Shown piece by piece: positions 17,571 through 25,990 of a DNA stretch of 64,000 nt. Below the pieces are notes generated by a model. It was not told the origin of the DNA. It saw nothing but the letters and a program-made list of their open reading frames with translations, and ran no database searches. Source of the stretch: Candidatus Nitrosymbiomonas proteolyticus (GTDB lineage Bacteria > Armatimonadota > Fimbriimonadia > Fimbriimonadales > Fimbriimonadaceae). Each line of letters starts with the position of its first letter. Position 1 is the first letter of the stretch. Where the stretch lies: NCBI GenBank assembly GCA_017347465.1, contig AP021858.1, forward strand, positions 1,116,001 to 1,180,000, read 5' to 3'. The position numbers and the translations under genes are program-made.

Positions 17571-18533
17571 ATGCTCGCCGCGATGTTCCCCGGCCAAGGC
17601 TCCCAAACCCCTGGGATGGGAAAGGACCTCTTCGAGACCTATTCAGAGGCTCGCGATGTGTTTGCGTCGGTCCGCAGAGGCTCGGGAATCGACCCTGAGC
17701 GGCTTTGCTTTGAACTCGAGGAGGACGAGCTTAGGCAGACGCAAAACGCTCAACTGGCGTTGTATGCGGTGGGCGTTGCGGCTTATCGCTGCTTGGAAGC
17801 GCGGCTCGGCGAGGGGCGCGAGTTCGCCGCGATGGCGGGGCATAGCGTCGGAGAGTATGCGGCGCTGGCTTGTTCGGGGGCGTTGAGCGTCGAGGAAGGC
17901 GCGAGGCTGGTGAAGATCAGGGGCGATCTTATGGCGGAGGCGGGGATACAGCGCCCGGGAACGATGAGGGCGGTCCTTGGACTCGACCGCGACCCCTTGG
18001 CGGCCCTATGCGAGGCGGTGTCGAGTGAAGGGGCGGCCGTCGTAATCGCGAACGACAACGCTCCCGGCCAGCAGGTCATCAGCGGTTCGGCCGAAGGAGT
18101 CGAAAGGGCCGCGGAGCGAGCGCAAGAGGTGGGCGCCAAGAGAATCGTCGAGATCAAGGTCAGCGGCGCGTTTCATAGCCCGCTGATGGACGAGGCCGCC
18201 GCAGAGATGGGAAAGGTCCTTCGGACTGCGAAGTTCCAGGCGGCTCCCGGTGATCCGAAGGTCTATGCCAACGTCACTTCTTCGGTCGTGGACTTGCCGG
18301 GCGCTTGGCCTCGGCTCCTCGAAACGCAACTGCGAAGCGCAGTCCGGTGGCGAGAATCCGTACTCAACATGGCTCGCGACGGCGTCCGGACCCTGGTGGA
18401 GTTCGGCCCGAGGAACGTGCTTTGCGGCCTTGTCAAGCGGATCGCTCCCGCCTTAGCCACATGCAGCGTCGCCGACTCAGAGAGCCTCGAACGAACGCTC
18501 GAAGCCCTCTCCCGGAGCGAGGTGACGGCGTGA
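17571..18533 (+). CDS. fabD: Malonyl-CoA:ACP transacylase
   Basis: This is a 320-residue protein. The FPGQGSQTPGMG start is the FabD oxyanion region, and GHSVGEYAAL places the nucleophile at Ser92, the same number as in E. coli. FHSPLMDEAAAEM contains the catalytic His. It transfers malonyl from CoA to acyl carrier protein for chain elongation. Its TGA overlaps the GTG start of fabG (GTGA), so the two are coupled. No acpP or fabF gene is found in the cluster. Confidence 0.95.
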   Translation: MLAAMFPGQGSQTPGMGKDLFETYSEARDVFASVRRGSGIDPERLCFELEEDELRQTQNAQLALYAVGVAAYRCLEARLGEGREFAAMAGHSVGEYAALACSGALSVEEGARLVKIRGDLMAEAGIQRPGTMRAVLGLDRDPLAALCEAVSSEGAAVVIANDNAPGQQVISGSAEGVERAAERAQEVGAKRIVEIKVSGAFHSPLMDEAAAEMGKVLRTAKFQAAPGDPKVYANVTSSVVDLPGAWPRLLETQLRSAVRWRESVLNMARDGVRTLVEFGPRNVLCGLVKRIAPALATCSVADSESLERTLEALSRSEVTA

Positions 18534-19261
18534 GCTTGTCGGGCCAGGTGGTGATTGTTACGGGGGCAAGCCGAGGCATTGGGCGGGCGATAGCAGGAGC
18601 GTTCGCCGAGCAAGGCGCGCGAGTTGCCTGCGTCGCCACGACTCAGGAGGGCGCGAACCAAGCTGCGTCGGAAATCGGACCTTTGGCGAAGGGTTACGCC
18701 TGCGACGTGAGTCAAGCATCTGAGGTGGAGGCGTTGATCCCCCGCATCGAGGCCGATCTTGGGACGCCTGCCGTTCTCGTCAACAACGCAGGCATCGCCC
18801 GCGACACATTGATGCTCCGCATGAAGGAAGAGGATTGGCAAGCCGTGCTCGATGTCAATCTGAAGGGGGCGTTTTTGATGATCCGCGCCTGTCTGAAGCC
18901 GATGCTCAAGGCGCGCTACGGGCGGATCGTGAACGTGAGCAGCGTAGTGGGGCTGCACGGTCAGGCGGGACAGGCGAATTACGCCGCGAGCAAGGCGGGA
19001 CTCATCGGTCTGACCAAAGCGGTCGCCAAAGAGGTTGGAAGTCGAGGAATCACCTGCAACGCCCTCGCGCCGGGATTCATTGAAACCGACATGACCTCCA
19101 AGCTCTCCGAGGAGTTCCAGAACCACGTGAAGCAGAACTCGTGCGCGGGGCGGTTAGGCGTTCCCGAAGACCTCGTGGGGCCGGTCCTGTTCCTGAGCTC
19201 GCCTGAGTCCGGGTACGTGACGGGCCAGGTCCTCGTCGTCGACGGCGGCCTCTTCGTCTGA
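18530..19261 (+). CDS. fabG: 3-oxoacyl-ACP reductase
   Basis: I place the start at GTG 18530, overlapping the fabD stop; this gives 243 residues starting MSLSGQVVIVTGASRGIGR, the right length and beginning for FabG. The longer frame back to 18305 lies within fabD. The NADPH loop is GASRGIG. The catalytic set is Ser138, Tyr151 and Lys155 (NVSSVVGLHGQ and NYAASKAGL). NNAG and GFIETDM are SDR motifs. It reduces 3-oxoacyl-ACP during elongation. A weak hairpin (ACTTTCA/TGAAAGT) lies in the 71-base gap before menG. Confidence 0.95.
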   Translation: MSLSGQVVIVTGASRGIGRAIAGAFAEQGARVACVATTQEGANQAASEIGPLAKGYACDVSQASEVEALIPRIEADLGTPAVLVNNAGIARDTLMLRMKEEDWQAVLDVNLKGAFLMIRACLKPMLKARYGRIVNVSSVVGLHGQAGQANYAASKAGLIGLTKAVAKEVGSRGITCNALAPGFIETDMTSKLSEEFQNHVKQNSCAGRLGVPEDLVGPVLFLSSPESGYVTGQVLVVDGGLFV

Positions 19262-19332
19262 CGGCCTCCCGGCAGCGTACTTTCATTCTTTTCTGAAAGT
19301 TCGGTCGTTCTCTGGAGTAAACTTGTGCCCAA

Positions 19333-20058
19333 ATGTCGGCCTCTTCCGCGCCCCTTGCGCCGTGGGAATGCGAAGGTTCGGAAAAGCGAGAGGCGGTCCG
19401 GGGGATTTTCGCCCAGATCGCCCCGCATTACGACCGCATGAACTCGATCATGTCGATGTCGCTGCATGGAATGTGGCGGCAGGCGGGCCTTCGCGCTGTG
19501 GGCCTGCGGCCGATGGATCAAGTGCTCGATCTGTGTTGCGGCACGGGGGACTTCCTAGTTTCCGCTCTTAGGCGGCTGGGGCAAGGCGGAAGGGCGACGG
19601 GGGTCGACTTTTGCGCTCCTATGCTGAGCCTCGCCTCCAAGAAGGCGCCCCAAGCCCGGCTCGCGCTCGCCGACGCCTGCCGATTGCCTTTCCGCGCCGA
19701 GTCTTTCGACGTCGTGACCGTCGGTTGGGGCCTTCGCAATTTGGCTGACCTCGATGCGGGCCTGCAAGAAGCGGCCCGGGTACTCCGGCCTGGGGGAAGA
19801 ATCGTGAGCGTCGACATGGCGGTTCCGCGCAACCGCCTGATCCGTGGCGTCTCTCGGTGGCTGGGGGTTGCGGTGCTCCCTCGCATCGGAGCTTGGTTCG
19901 GCTCGAAGACCGCCTATGAGTATCTTCCGCGAAGCACGCAGGCCTTCGCGACGCGCGAAGAGCTTGCGGCCGCTTTTGAGAACGCGGGATTCCGCGGAGT
20001 CCTTTGGAAGGACCTCATGATGGGCAACATTTGCGTCCATTGGGGGATCAAGGAATGA
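19333..20058 (+). CDS. menG: Demethylmenaquinone methyltransferase (MenG/UbiE family)
   Basis: This 241-residue class I methyltransferase has the SAM-binding motif VLDLCCGTGDFL. FAQIAPHYDRMNSIMSM near residue 30 and the later VGWGLRNLADLDAGLQEAARVLRPGG are UbiE/MenG family hallmarks. It carries out the last C-methylation in menaquinone synthesis. The next gene, a polyprenyl diphosphate synthase, makes the side chain of the same quinone and overlaps it by four bases (ATGA). The pairing matches the common menG-hepT arrangement. I call menaquinone rather than ubiquinone from context only. Confidence 0.93.
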   Translation: MSASSAPLAPWECEGSEKREAVRGIFAQIAPHYDRMNSIMSMSLHGMWRQAGLRAVGLRPMDQVLDLCCGTGDFLVSALRRLGQGGRATGVDFCAPMLSLASKKAPQARLALADACRLPFRAESFDVVTVGWGLRNLADLDAGLQEAARVLRPGGRIVSVDMAVPRNRLIRGVSRWLGVAVLPRIGAWFGSKTAYEYLPRSTQAFATREELAAAFENAGFRGVLWKDLMMGNICVHWGIKE

Positions 20059-21059
20059 AGACCTTCTACGAGCCCGAAAGCGAGAGCGACTTCGCGACGA
20101 GGCTCAGCGAAATTCAGGACGAAGTCCGCTTGGTCGAAGTCGTTTTGGAATCAAGCGTCCAATCGCCGTTCGAACTCGTCGAGACGATCTGCTCCCATGT
20201 TCTCCGTTCGGGGGGGAAGCGGCTGCGGCCGGCGCTGACGCTGCTTTGCGCGAGGTCGGTGGCGCGGGACTTCGACGAGGATCGCGCCCGGAGGATCGGG
20301 GCCTGCCTGGAGATGATCCACATGGCGACCCTGATGCACGACGATGTGATTGACCACGCTACGCTGCGGCGCGGAAGAGCGACGGCCTCGTCCGAATTTG
20401 GAAACACCGCCGCGATCCTGTGCGGTGACGTGCTTCTCTCGAAGGCGATGTCGATTCTTGCCGAGGACGGCGATCTCGCCCTAATCCGGTCGGTCTCGCG
20501 CGCCGTCGTCGATCTCGCCGAGGGAGAGGTCTGGGAACTCGATCAGCGAGGCCGGTGGGACCTCACTCCCGAAACCCACTTCGAGATCCTTCGAGCCAAG
20601 ACGGCATCGTTCATTCAGGTCTGTTGCGAGTCCGGAGCAAGGGTCGCCGGAGCGAGCGACCGGTGTCGAGAAGCGCTGGGTAACTACGGTTATCACCTCG
20701 GGATGGCGTTTCAGCTCGTCGACGACCTCATCGACTATCGCTCCGAGGAAAGCGTTTCGGGCAAACCCCGGGCGGGGGATTTCCGAGAGGGATGCGCCAC
20801 GATGCCGCTGATCCTCCTTTTGCAGAGGGTGGAGGCTTCGAGGAAGGACCAAGTCGTTCGGTGGTTCGGCAACGGCGCGTCGGAAGAACAAATCGGGCAG
20901 GTTTGCGCGTGGATGGGCGAAGTAGGGGCCTTCGAGGAGGCCGAGACGCTCGCTCAGGAGCACGTCGAGAAGGCGAAGAGCGCGGTCCAGGGCAATTCGC
21001 TTCTCGATGGGGAACTCCTTTCTGGGATCGCAGACTACGTTCTTCGCCGCCAGTCCTGA
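20055..21059 (+). CDS. Long-chain polyprenyl diphosphate synthase
   Basis: The ATG at 20055 overlaps the menG stop and gives 334 residues. The two aspartate-rich motifs are DDVID at residues 96-100 and DDLID at 223-227. GGKRLRPAL near residue 57 binds isopentenyl diphosphate. The residues before the first motif (MIHMATLMH) are small, as in enzymes making C35-C45 chains rather than farnesyl or geranylgeranyl products. It likely makes the isoprenoid tail of menaquinone. The exact chain length cannot be read from sequence. Its stop overlaps the following HAD gene start. Confidence 0.92.
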   Translation: MKTFYEPESESDFATRLSEIQDEVRLVEVVLESSVQSPFELVETICSHVLRSGGKRLRPALTLLCARSVARDFDEDRARRIGACLEMIHMATLMHDDVIDHATLRRGRATASSEFGNTAAILCGDVLLSKAMSILAEDGDLALIRSVSRAVVDLAEGEVWELDQRGRWDLTPETHFEILRAKTASFIQVCCESGARVAGASDRCREALGNYGYHLGMAFQLVDDLIDYRSEESVSGKPRAGDFREGCATMPLILLLQRVEASRKDQVVRWFGNGASEEQIGQVCAWMGEVGAFEEAETLAQEHVEKAKSAVQGNSLLDGELLSGIADYVLRRQS

Positions 21060-21850
21060 TGGGGATCGACCTACTTATTTTCGACTTGGACGGGACCGTT
21101 TACCGAGGGACGGAACCGACGCCCCACGCAGCCGAAACGCTCGCGCGATTGCGACGCTCAGGGCGAAGGGTCCGGTTCGCGACCAACAACTCCGCGATCC
21201 TTGCTGAAGAAGTCGTCGAGCGTCTGCGGGGGGTGGGGATCGAGGCGGAGGAGGCCGAGGTGTTGACCTCGGCGCAGGTCGCCGCTGAGTACGCGCTAAC
21301 CGAAGGGCTGAGGTCTGCGTTCGTCGTGGGCGATCCCGGCCTGTGCCACACGTTGCGACGCGGGGGGATCGGCGTGGTGAATGCGGGCGAGCCGGGCGAC
21401 GTCTCGGACCTTTCGGAAGGCACTCCGGATTGCGTGATCGCCGGCATCTGCCGGACCTTCAGCTATGAGCTTCTCGACGGCGCGATGCAGTGGATTCGAT
21501 CGGGGGCCAGGTTCCTCGCGACGAACCGGGACGCTACCTATCCCCTCGAACAGGGCCGATTGCAGCCGGGGGCAGGTCCCATCGTAGCCGCAATCGAAGC
21601 CGCGAGCCAGACGAGTCCGACGACGATGGGCAAGCCAGAGCCGCGAATGGTCGAGCGCTTCGTTCGGGAGACCGGCGTTCCTGCAGAACGGACCCTCGTG
21701 ATCGGCGATCGGGTCGATACTGACATCGAATCGGGCCTCAGGGCGGGATGTCAGGTTCACCTGGTTCTATGCGGGGTGACTTCCTCGGCTCCAGAAGGGG
21801 TCCCTGCGAGCCCCGATCTTCGGGGGATTCTCGCCCGCTGCTCACTCTGA
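21059..21850 (+). CDS. HAD superfamily IIA (NagD-like) phosphatase
   Basis: The ATG at 21059 overlaps the preceding TGA, giving 263 residues. Motif I is IFDLDGTVYRG with Asp9 (nucleophile) and Asp11. ATNNSA gives motif II. GKPEPRMVERF and VIGDRVDTDIESGLRAG give motifs III and IV. The cap between motifs II and III marks the IIA subfamily, which includes NagD, 4-nitrophenylphosphatases and phosphoglycolate phosphatases. Its substrate cannot be predicted. Coupling to the polyprenyl synthase may only be transcriptional. It overlaps the convergent membrane-protein gene by 9 bases. Confidence 0.88.
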   Translation: MGIDLLIFDLDGTVYRGTEPTPHAAETLARLRRSGRRVRFATNNSAILAEEVVERLRGVGIEAEEAEVLTSAQVAAEYALTEGLRSAFVVGDPGLCHTLRRGGIGVVNAGEPGDVSDLSEGTPDCVIAGICRTFSYELLDGAMQWIRSGARFLATNRDATYPLEQGRLQPGAGPIVAAIEAASQTSPTTMGKPEPRMVERFVRETGVPAERTLVIGDRVDTDIESGLRAGCQVHLVLCGVTSSAPEGVPASPDLRGILARCSL

Positions 21851-22681
21851 GACTCGAAGCTCGCCGTCGAGTTCGGTTTCCGCTTCCCGGATCGACTTCA
21901 GTTCGCTCAGGCAAGCTTCGAGAGCTTTTGAGCCGCCAAACACCTCGTCGAACTCCTCCTCTCGCAAGACCTCCTTCGCGGCTTGCTCGACTTCGGCTGC
22001 GAGCAGCTTTAGCCTCTCTGCTACCTCCCGCGCGGGGTCGTATTCGGGGGGAAGGTGGGCCGTCGGGCTTCGCTTAGGAGGCTGGTCGAGCAGGTCCTCG
22101 ACGAACTCGTTGACGACGTCCTGCCAGTTCGTCTTCGTTTCGCGTTTGTAAAGGTGAGATTCGAGGATCAGGAGCACGTCGTCCATCGCCAGCGAGGAAG
22201 CTTCGATGGCGCGGTCCCGCACTCCCTTCCAATGCACAGGCAGGGATTCCTGCGTCCAAAACGGCCCACCCAGGGCGCGGTGAATGCGCAGCCAGTGCCG
22301 AGCGCACTCGTCCAGTAGCTCGGCCAAGGTTGGATCGAGGTCCTTCGTGAGACGGTTTTGCTTGTGAGTCACCCAAAGCAAGCGATAGATTCGCGCCATT
22401 TCTTGGATTCGCTGCGAGCGGGCGTCCTTCGGGCGAAACGCCTCTCGGAGGATTAGGTGGAGCGAGATTCCGATCAAGGGCAGGCCCACGAACGCCGTCG
22501 CGAGCATCGAGCCGATCGGCCCCAGAAACCGTAAGAGCGCGAAGTAGAGCGCTCCCGAAAGAAGGAGCGACGAGACGGCGACCACCCCAGCGCCAGGATT
22601 GGGAGTATGAGACCGGCCGGCGTTCCTTTCCAGAAACTCCGCCAAGTTCTCGTATCGTTTCTTTCGCTTCGAAAAGAGCAT
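21842..22681 (-). CDS. Membrane protein of unknown function
   Basis: I prefer ATG 22681 (279 residues) over the TTG at 22696, since GGGGGCGG lies upstream. The N-terminus is basic (LFSKRKKRYENLAEFLER). Two hydrophobic segments follow at about residues 36-52 and 57-80 (VVAVSSLLLSGALYFALL and MLATAFVGLPLIGISLHLI). The C-terminal 180 residues are a soluble helical domain, highly charged, ending in a likely coiled coil. I recognise no family. It lies 42 bases after ruvB on the same strand and may share its transcript, but nothing links it to recombination. Confidence 0.8.
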   Translation of the reverse strand: MLFSKRKKRYENLAEFLERNAGRSHTPNPGAGVVAVSSLLLSGALYFALLRFLGPIGSMLATAFVGLPLIGISLHLILREAFRPKDARSQRIQEMARIYRLLWVTHKQNRLTKDLDPTLAELLDECARHWLRIHRALGGPFWTQESLPVHWKGVRDRAIEASSLAMDDVLLILESHLYKRETKTNWQDVVNEFVEDLLDQPPKRSPTAHLPPEYDPAREVAERLKLLAAEVEQAAKEVLREEEFDEVFGGSKALEACLSELKSIREAETELDGELRVSE

Positions 22682-22723
22682 GTCGTCCGCCCCCAATCCT
22701 TACGGCCCGCGGGCGCCAAGGGA

Positions 22724-23776
22724 TTACCCGTTTTTCGGATCGTCTTCTTCGAAGAGTCCGCGCTCGCGCCGCTTTTGGGGAGGGGTCAGGCCCATGTGCA
22801 AGTAGGCTCGGGACGTGACGCATCGGCCGCGCGGGGTCCGCTGGAGGAAACCCTGCTGCATCAGGTACGGCTCATAAACGTCCTCGATGGTTCCCGCGTC
22901 TTCGCCGGTCGCCGCTGCGAGGGTTTCGATCCCGACCGGGCCGCCTTCGAACTTGAGGATGATCGTTTCGAGAAGGAGCCGGTCGACGCGGTCGAGGCCC
23001 GTTTCGTCTACCTCCAATTGAGCCAGCGCCGACTCGGCGATTCCGTCGTCGATGGCCGCCTTTCCTGCAACTTGAGCGAAGTCCCGAACGCGGCGGAGAA
23101 GCCGATTGGCGATGCGGGGCGTCCCCCTGGACCTTCGGGCGATCTCATGAGCGCCGTCCGATTCGACCACCATGCCGAGGATCGCCGCCGAGCGGCAGAC
23201 GATCTCAAATAGGGCCTGCTCGTCGTAGAACGGAAAGTGCGTCACGATTCCGAACCGGTCCCGCAAGGGGCCTGTGAGCAAACCTTGGCGCGTGGTCGCC
23301 CCGATCACCGTAATGGGCGGTAAGTCGAGACGAATCGACCTGGCGGCGGGGCCTTTGCCGATCAAGATGTCCACTTTGTAGTCCTCCATCGCCGGGTAGA
23401 GGATCTCCTCGACGCTCCTGCCGAGACGGTGGATCTCGTCGATGAACAATACGGCGCCGGATTCGATGTTCGTGAGGATTCCCACGAGGTCGCCCGCGCG
23501 CTCGATGGCGGGGCCGCTCGTGACGTGGATCTCGACGCCCATCTCTTCGGCGACGATGTGGGCGATCGTGGTCTTGCCCAAGCCTGGAGGGCCGTAAAGC
23601 AGCAAGTGGTCCATCGGTTCGCCGCGACCTCGGGCCGCCTCCAAAAACACAGCGAGGTTCTCCTTGATCTTGGGCTGCCCGATAAACTCCGATAGCTTTC
23701 GAGGCCGAAGCGAGGTTTCGGCGGTTCGCTCTCCGGTCTCCAGTTCGGGCGTGAGTTGGGTGTTCGTGCGGTCCAT
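22724..23776 (-). CDS. ruvB: Holliday junction branch-migration ATPase RuvB
   Basis: This AAA+ protein of 350 residues has Walker [11 protein letters not shown] at residues 61-70 and Walker [29 protein letters not shown] holds the sensor and arginine-finger region. The C-terminal winged helix includes [18 protein letters not shown]. The start has a clear AAAGGAGAA ribosome-binding site. RuvB hexamers drive Holliday junction migration together with RuvA, encoded 15 bases upstream. RuvC is not in the window. Confidence 0.97.
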   Translation of the reverse strand: MDRTNTQLTPELETGERTAETSLRPRKLSEFIGQPKIKENLAVFLEAARGRGEPMDHLLLYGPPGLGKTTIAHIVAEEMGVEIHVTSGPAIERAGDLVGILTNIESGAVLFIDEIHRLGRSVEEILYPAMEDYKVDILIGKGPAARSIRLDLPPITVIGATTRQGLLTGPLRDRFGIVTHFPFYDEQALFEIVCRSAAILGMVVESDGAHEIARRSRGTPRIANRLLRRVRDFAQVAGKAAIDDGIAESALAQLEVDETGLDRVDRLLLETIILKFEGGPVGIETLAAATGEDAGTIEDVYEPYLMQQGFLQRTPRGRCVTSRAYLHMGLTPPQKRRERGLFEEDDPKNG

Positions 23777-23791
23777 CGCTTCTATTCTCCT

Positions 23792-24388
23792 TTACTTCGA
23801 GAGCTGCCGGAGCGCGAGTTTGAGTTGTTCCTCGACGGTTTCCGCCTGGCCCCTAACCTCCCGCGCAACGCTCTCGGCGTCGGGGCGCCGGTATCCGAGG
23901 GCGACCAGCGCATCGACCAGCGTGTCAGACTCCGGAGTCCGGGCTGCGGCACGCTGAACCTGCCCGGCCCTGCGAAGGAAGCTCTCTTCGCGCACTTTGT
24001 CCTTGAGTTCCAAGAGAATCCGCTCGGCAAGTTTCAGCCCCACTCCGCTCGCCCGCACGAGCACCCTCGCGTCTTGGCCAAGAATCGCCTGAGCCACCGT
24101 CTCTTCGCCAAGCTGCCCGATGAGCGACATCGCGAGTCTGGGACCGCAGCCTTTGACCTCACAAAGCAAATCGAAAAGCCTCAACTGCTCGGCGTCGAGG
24201 AAGCCGTAAAGCGTGTTGGAATCCTCGCGCACAACCTGTCGGATCCGAAAGACCACCTCGTCTCCAAGAGGGGGCAGCATCGCGGCCACGTATTCGGGAA
24301 GCGTCACCTGGTAGCCGACTCCTGCGACATCGACGATGACGGTGCTTCCTTCGACTTCAGCCAACTCCCCGCGTAGGCGTCCGATCAT
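23792..24388 (-). CDS. ruvA: Holliday junction DNA-binding protein RuvA
   Basis: This 198-residue protein begins with MIGRLRGELAEVEGSTVIVD and VAGVGYQVTLP, the OB-fold domain of RuvA. VKGCGPRLAMSLIGQLG and GVGLKLAERILLELKDKV are its two helix-hairpin-helix motifs. The C-terminal residues 150-198 (DALVALGYRRPDAESVAREV) form domain III, which touches RuvB. It binds four-way junctions and loads RuvB. It sits between thyX and ruvB in a closely spaced minus-strand set. Confidence 0.96.
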   Translation of the reverse strand: MIGRLRGELAEVEGSTVIVDVAGVGYQVTLPEYVAAMLPPLGDEVVFRIRQVVREDSNTLYGFLDAEQLRLFDLLCEVKGCGPRLAMSLIGQLGEETVAQAILGQDARVLVRASGVGLKLAERILLELKDKVREESFLRRAGQVQRAAARTPESDTLVDALVALGYRRPDAESVAREVRGQAETVEEQLKLALRQLSK

Positions 24389-24397
24389 GAGCGAAGG

Positions 24398-25288
24398 TTA
24401 CCCCATGTCTACCGGTTTGGGGCCTTCAAACTCATCAGGCGCATCGATCGACGCCATTTTGGAGATTCGTTCGAGCTTCTCACGAAACCGAGCGAGGGCC
24501 CTTCCTTCCAAGCTGGACTCCTGCCCGCGCAGCATCTGCTGGAGAGACACGCACTCGGCGCGGCTGAACCTCACGGAGTGGAGGATGTGCTCCTCGAACG
24601 CCTCGTAGGCGATGGGCGCGACGGCTTGGGCGCACTTGGCCATCGCCTCTGCATACACCCGGATTTCGTATTGCGCGTGCTCGTCCATCCTTAGCGCCAA
24701 GAAGTGGAAGAGGTTGTGAAGGTCGATTTGCCAGTACCACTCGGTGTACAGCGACAGCGGCAGGTTGATCCGCGCGAGTTCCCTTGCGACATTGGCTTCG
24801 AGCAGTGATTCGTATTGGGCGTACAGCCTCGACTGCTCTTCTTCCATCCTTCTCAGGATCGCTAGCGCGTCTTCCAGCGGAATCACCTCGTCAGAACGGC
24901 CCTGTTTGTTGCGCTCGCTTTGAAACCTCATCTGCTCCGGCTCGGGCAAATAAAACTCGTCCCGCATCACCGAATACCGCCCGCTGATCTCGTTGAGTCG
25001 GGCCGTACGGTGCCGCACCCACTGGCGGGCGACGAAAATCGGCATCTTGGCGTGAAACGTAAGTTGAACCTGCTCGAACGGCGACGTGTGGTGGTGCTGC
25101 ATCAGATAGTGGATGAGCCCCCGGTCTTGGCGGAACGACTTGGTCCCGGACCCGTAGCTCACGCGGGCCGACTGCACGATGCGTTCGTCCCCGCCCAAGT
25201 AGTCCACCAGGCGGACGAATCCCTTATCGAGGACCTGAATCTCCTGGTCGACGAGCGCCTCGGCGGCCTCCACTTTCAATCGAGCCAT
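24398..25288 (-). CDS. thyX: FAD-dependent thymidylate synthase
   Basis: The protein has 296 residues. The RHRX7S motif of ThyX is intact: Arg92, His93, Arg94 and Ser102 in VRHRTARLNEISGRYSV. DLHNLFHFLALRMDEHAQ is a flavin-binding helix of the family. ThyX makes dTMP from dUMP using methylene-tetrahydrofolate and FADH2, so no classical thyA would be required. It is somewhat longer than the shortest ThyX proteins because of a C-terminal tail. The 9-base gap to ruvA suggests a shared transcript. Confidence 0.96.
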   Translation of the reverse strand: MARLKVEAAEALVDQEIQVLDKGFVRLVDYLGGDERIVQSARVSYGSGTKSFRQDRGLIHYLMQHHHTSPFEQVQLTFHAKMPIFVARQWVRHRTARLNEISGRYSVMRDEFYLPEPEQMRFQSERNKQGRSDEVIPLEDALAILRRMEEEQSRLYAQYESLLEANVARELARINLPLSLYTEWYWQIDLHNLFHFLALRMDEHAQYEIRVYAEAMAKCAQAVAPIAYEAFEEHILHSVRFSRAECVSLQQMLRGQESSLEGRALARFREKLERISKMASIDAPDEFEGPKPVDMG

Positions 25289-25313
25289 TTGCTGATTCTG
25301 GCATGGCAGGCGA

Positions 25314-25928
25314 TCAGCTTTGCCTGCCCTCGATCGCAGCGAGCAAGATCGCTCCGGCGAGCGCGAGTCTGCGATCGACGATCGGGTTCTGATGCGCGAA
25401 CCTGATGTCCAGGTGGTAGACGAAGGGGTTGAAGCGCTGGGTGAAATCGACTGCCTTCTGAGGGCCGACCATCAGGTCGTAGCTTTGCGGCACGAGGTTC
25501 GTTAGAAACCTCCGAACCATGGCCAACGCCACTTGGTCCTCCACAATCGTGCCTATCTCGCGGTCGGATTCGTCCAGAAGAATCCAATGGTCCCTCACAA
25601 TCGACTGCCAACCCTTTCGCTTGAGGGCGCCGACCTTCTGACCCCGCCGCGCGTCCACCACGTCGTAGGCTGCCGAAAAGTCGATGATCTGCCGCGCCTT
25701 GATTGAGAGCACTTCGGTCGCCTTCGATTCGTCCGAGTAGATTCGAATGTCCTCTTTCAGCTTGAAGGCCTTCTGATGGGAGAAGAGCGCGAGCTTGCCC
25801 GACGGGTCGTAGATGCGAAAGTTCTGCCCCAGAAGCTGGAAGAGCTGGCGCTTGAGGAAATAGCTCGGCTGATTGAACGGATACTCGACGGGAGGGGGCG
25901 CGTTCACATGAGGATAATTCGACGCCAT
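25314..25928 (-). CDS. LURP-one-related/tubby-like protein
   Basis: This 204-residue protein lacks a signal peptide. It shows a repeated strand pattern: FRIYDPSGKLALFSHQKAF, then STATE-like strands (IRIYSDESKATEVLSIKAR), ALKRKGWQSIVRDHWILLD and REIGTIVEDQ. This is how LURP-one-related (DUF567) proteins, relatives of tubby and scramblase folds, are built, with a beta barrel around a C-terminal hydrophobic helix (LALAGAILLAAIEG). Bacterial members have no established reaction. The gene is divergent from comM, 62 bases apart. Confidence 0.78.
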   Translation of the reverse strand: MASNYPHVNAPPPVEYPFNQPSYFLKRQLFQLLGQNFRIYDPSGKLALFSHQKAFKLKEDIRIYSDESKATEVLSIKARQIIDFSAAYDVVDARRGQKVGALKRKGWQSIVRDHWILLDESDREIGTIVEDQVALAMVRRFLTNLVPQSYDLMVGPQKAVDFTQRFNPFVYHLDIRFAHQNPIVDRRLALAGAILLAAIEGRQS

Positions 25929-25990
25929 TGCACGAGGTCCTTCCGATTCTCGGCAGGATAACCGCTCCCGTGCGTTGTACTGTGGACCTA

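Noticed and set aside
19270-19300. Terminator after fabG
   Set aside because: The ACTTTCA/TGAAAGT stem has only seven AT-rich pairs and no T run, too weak to call.
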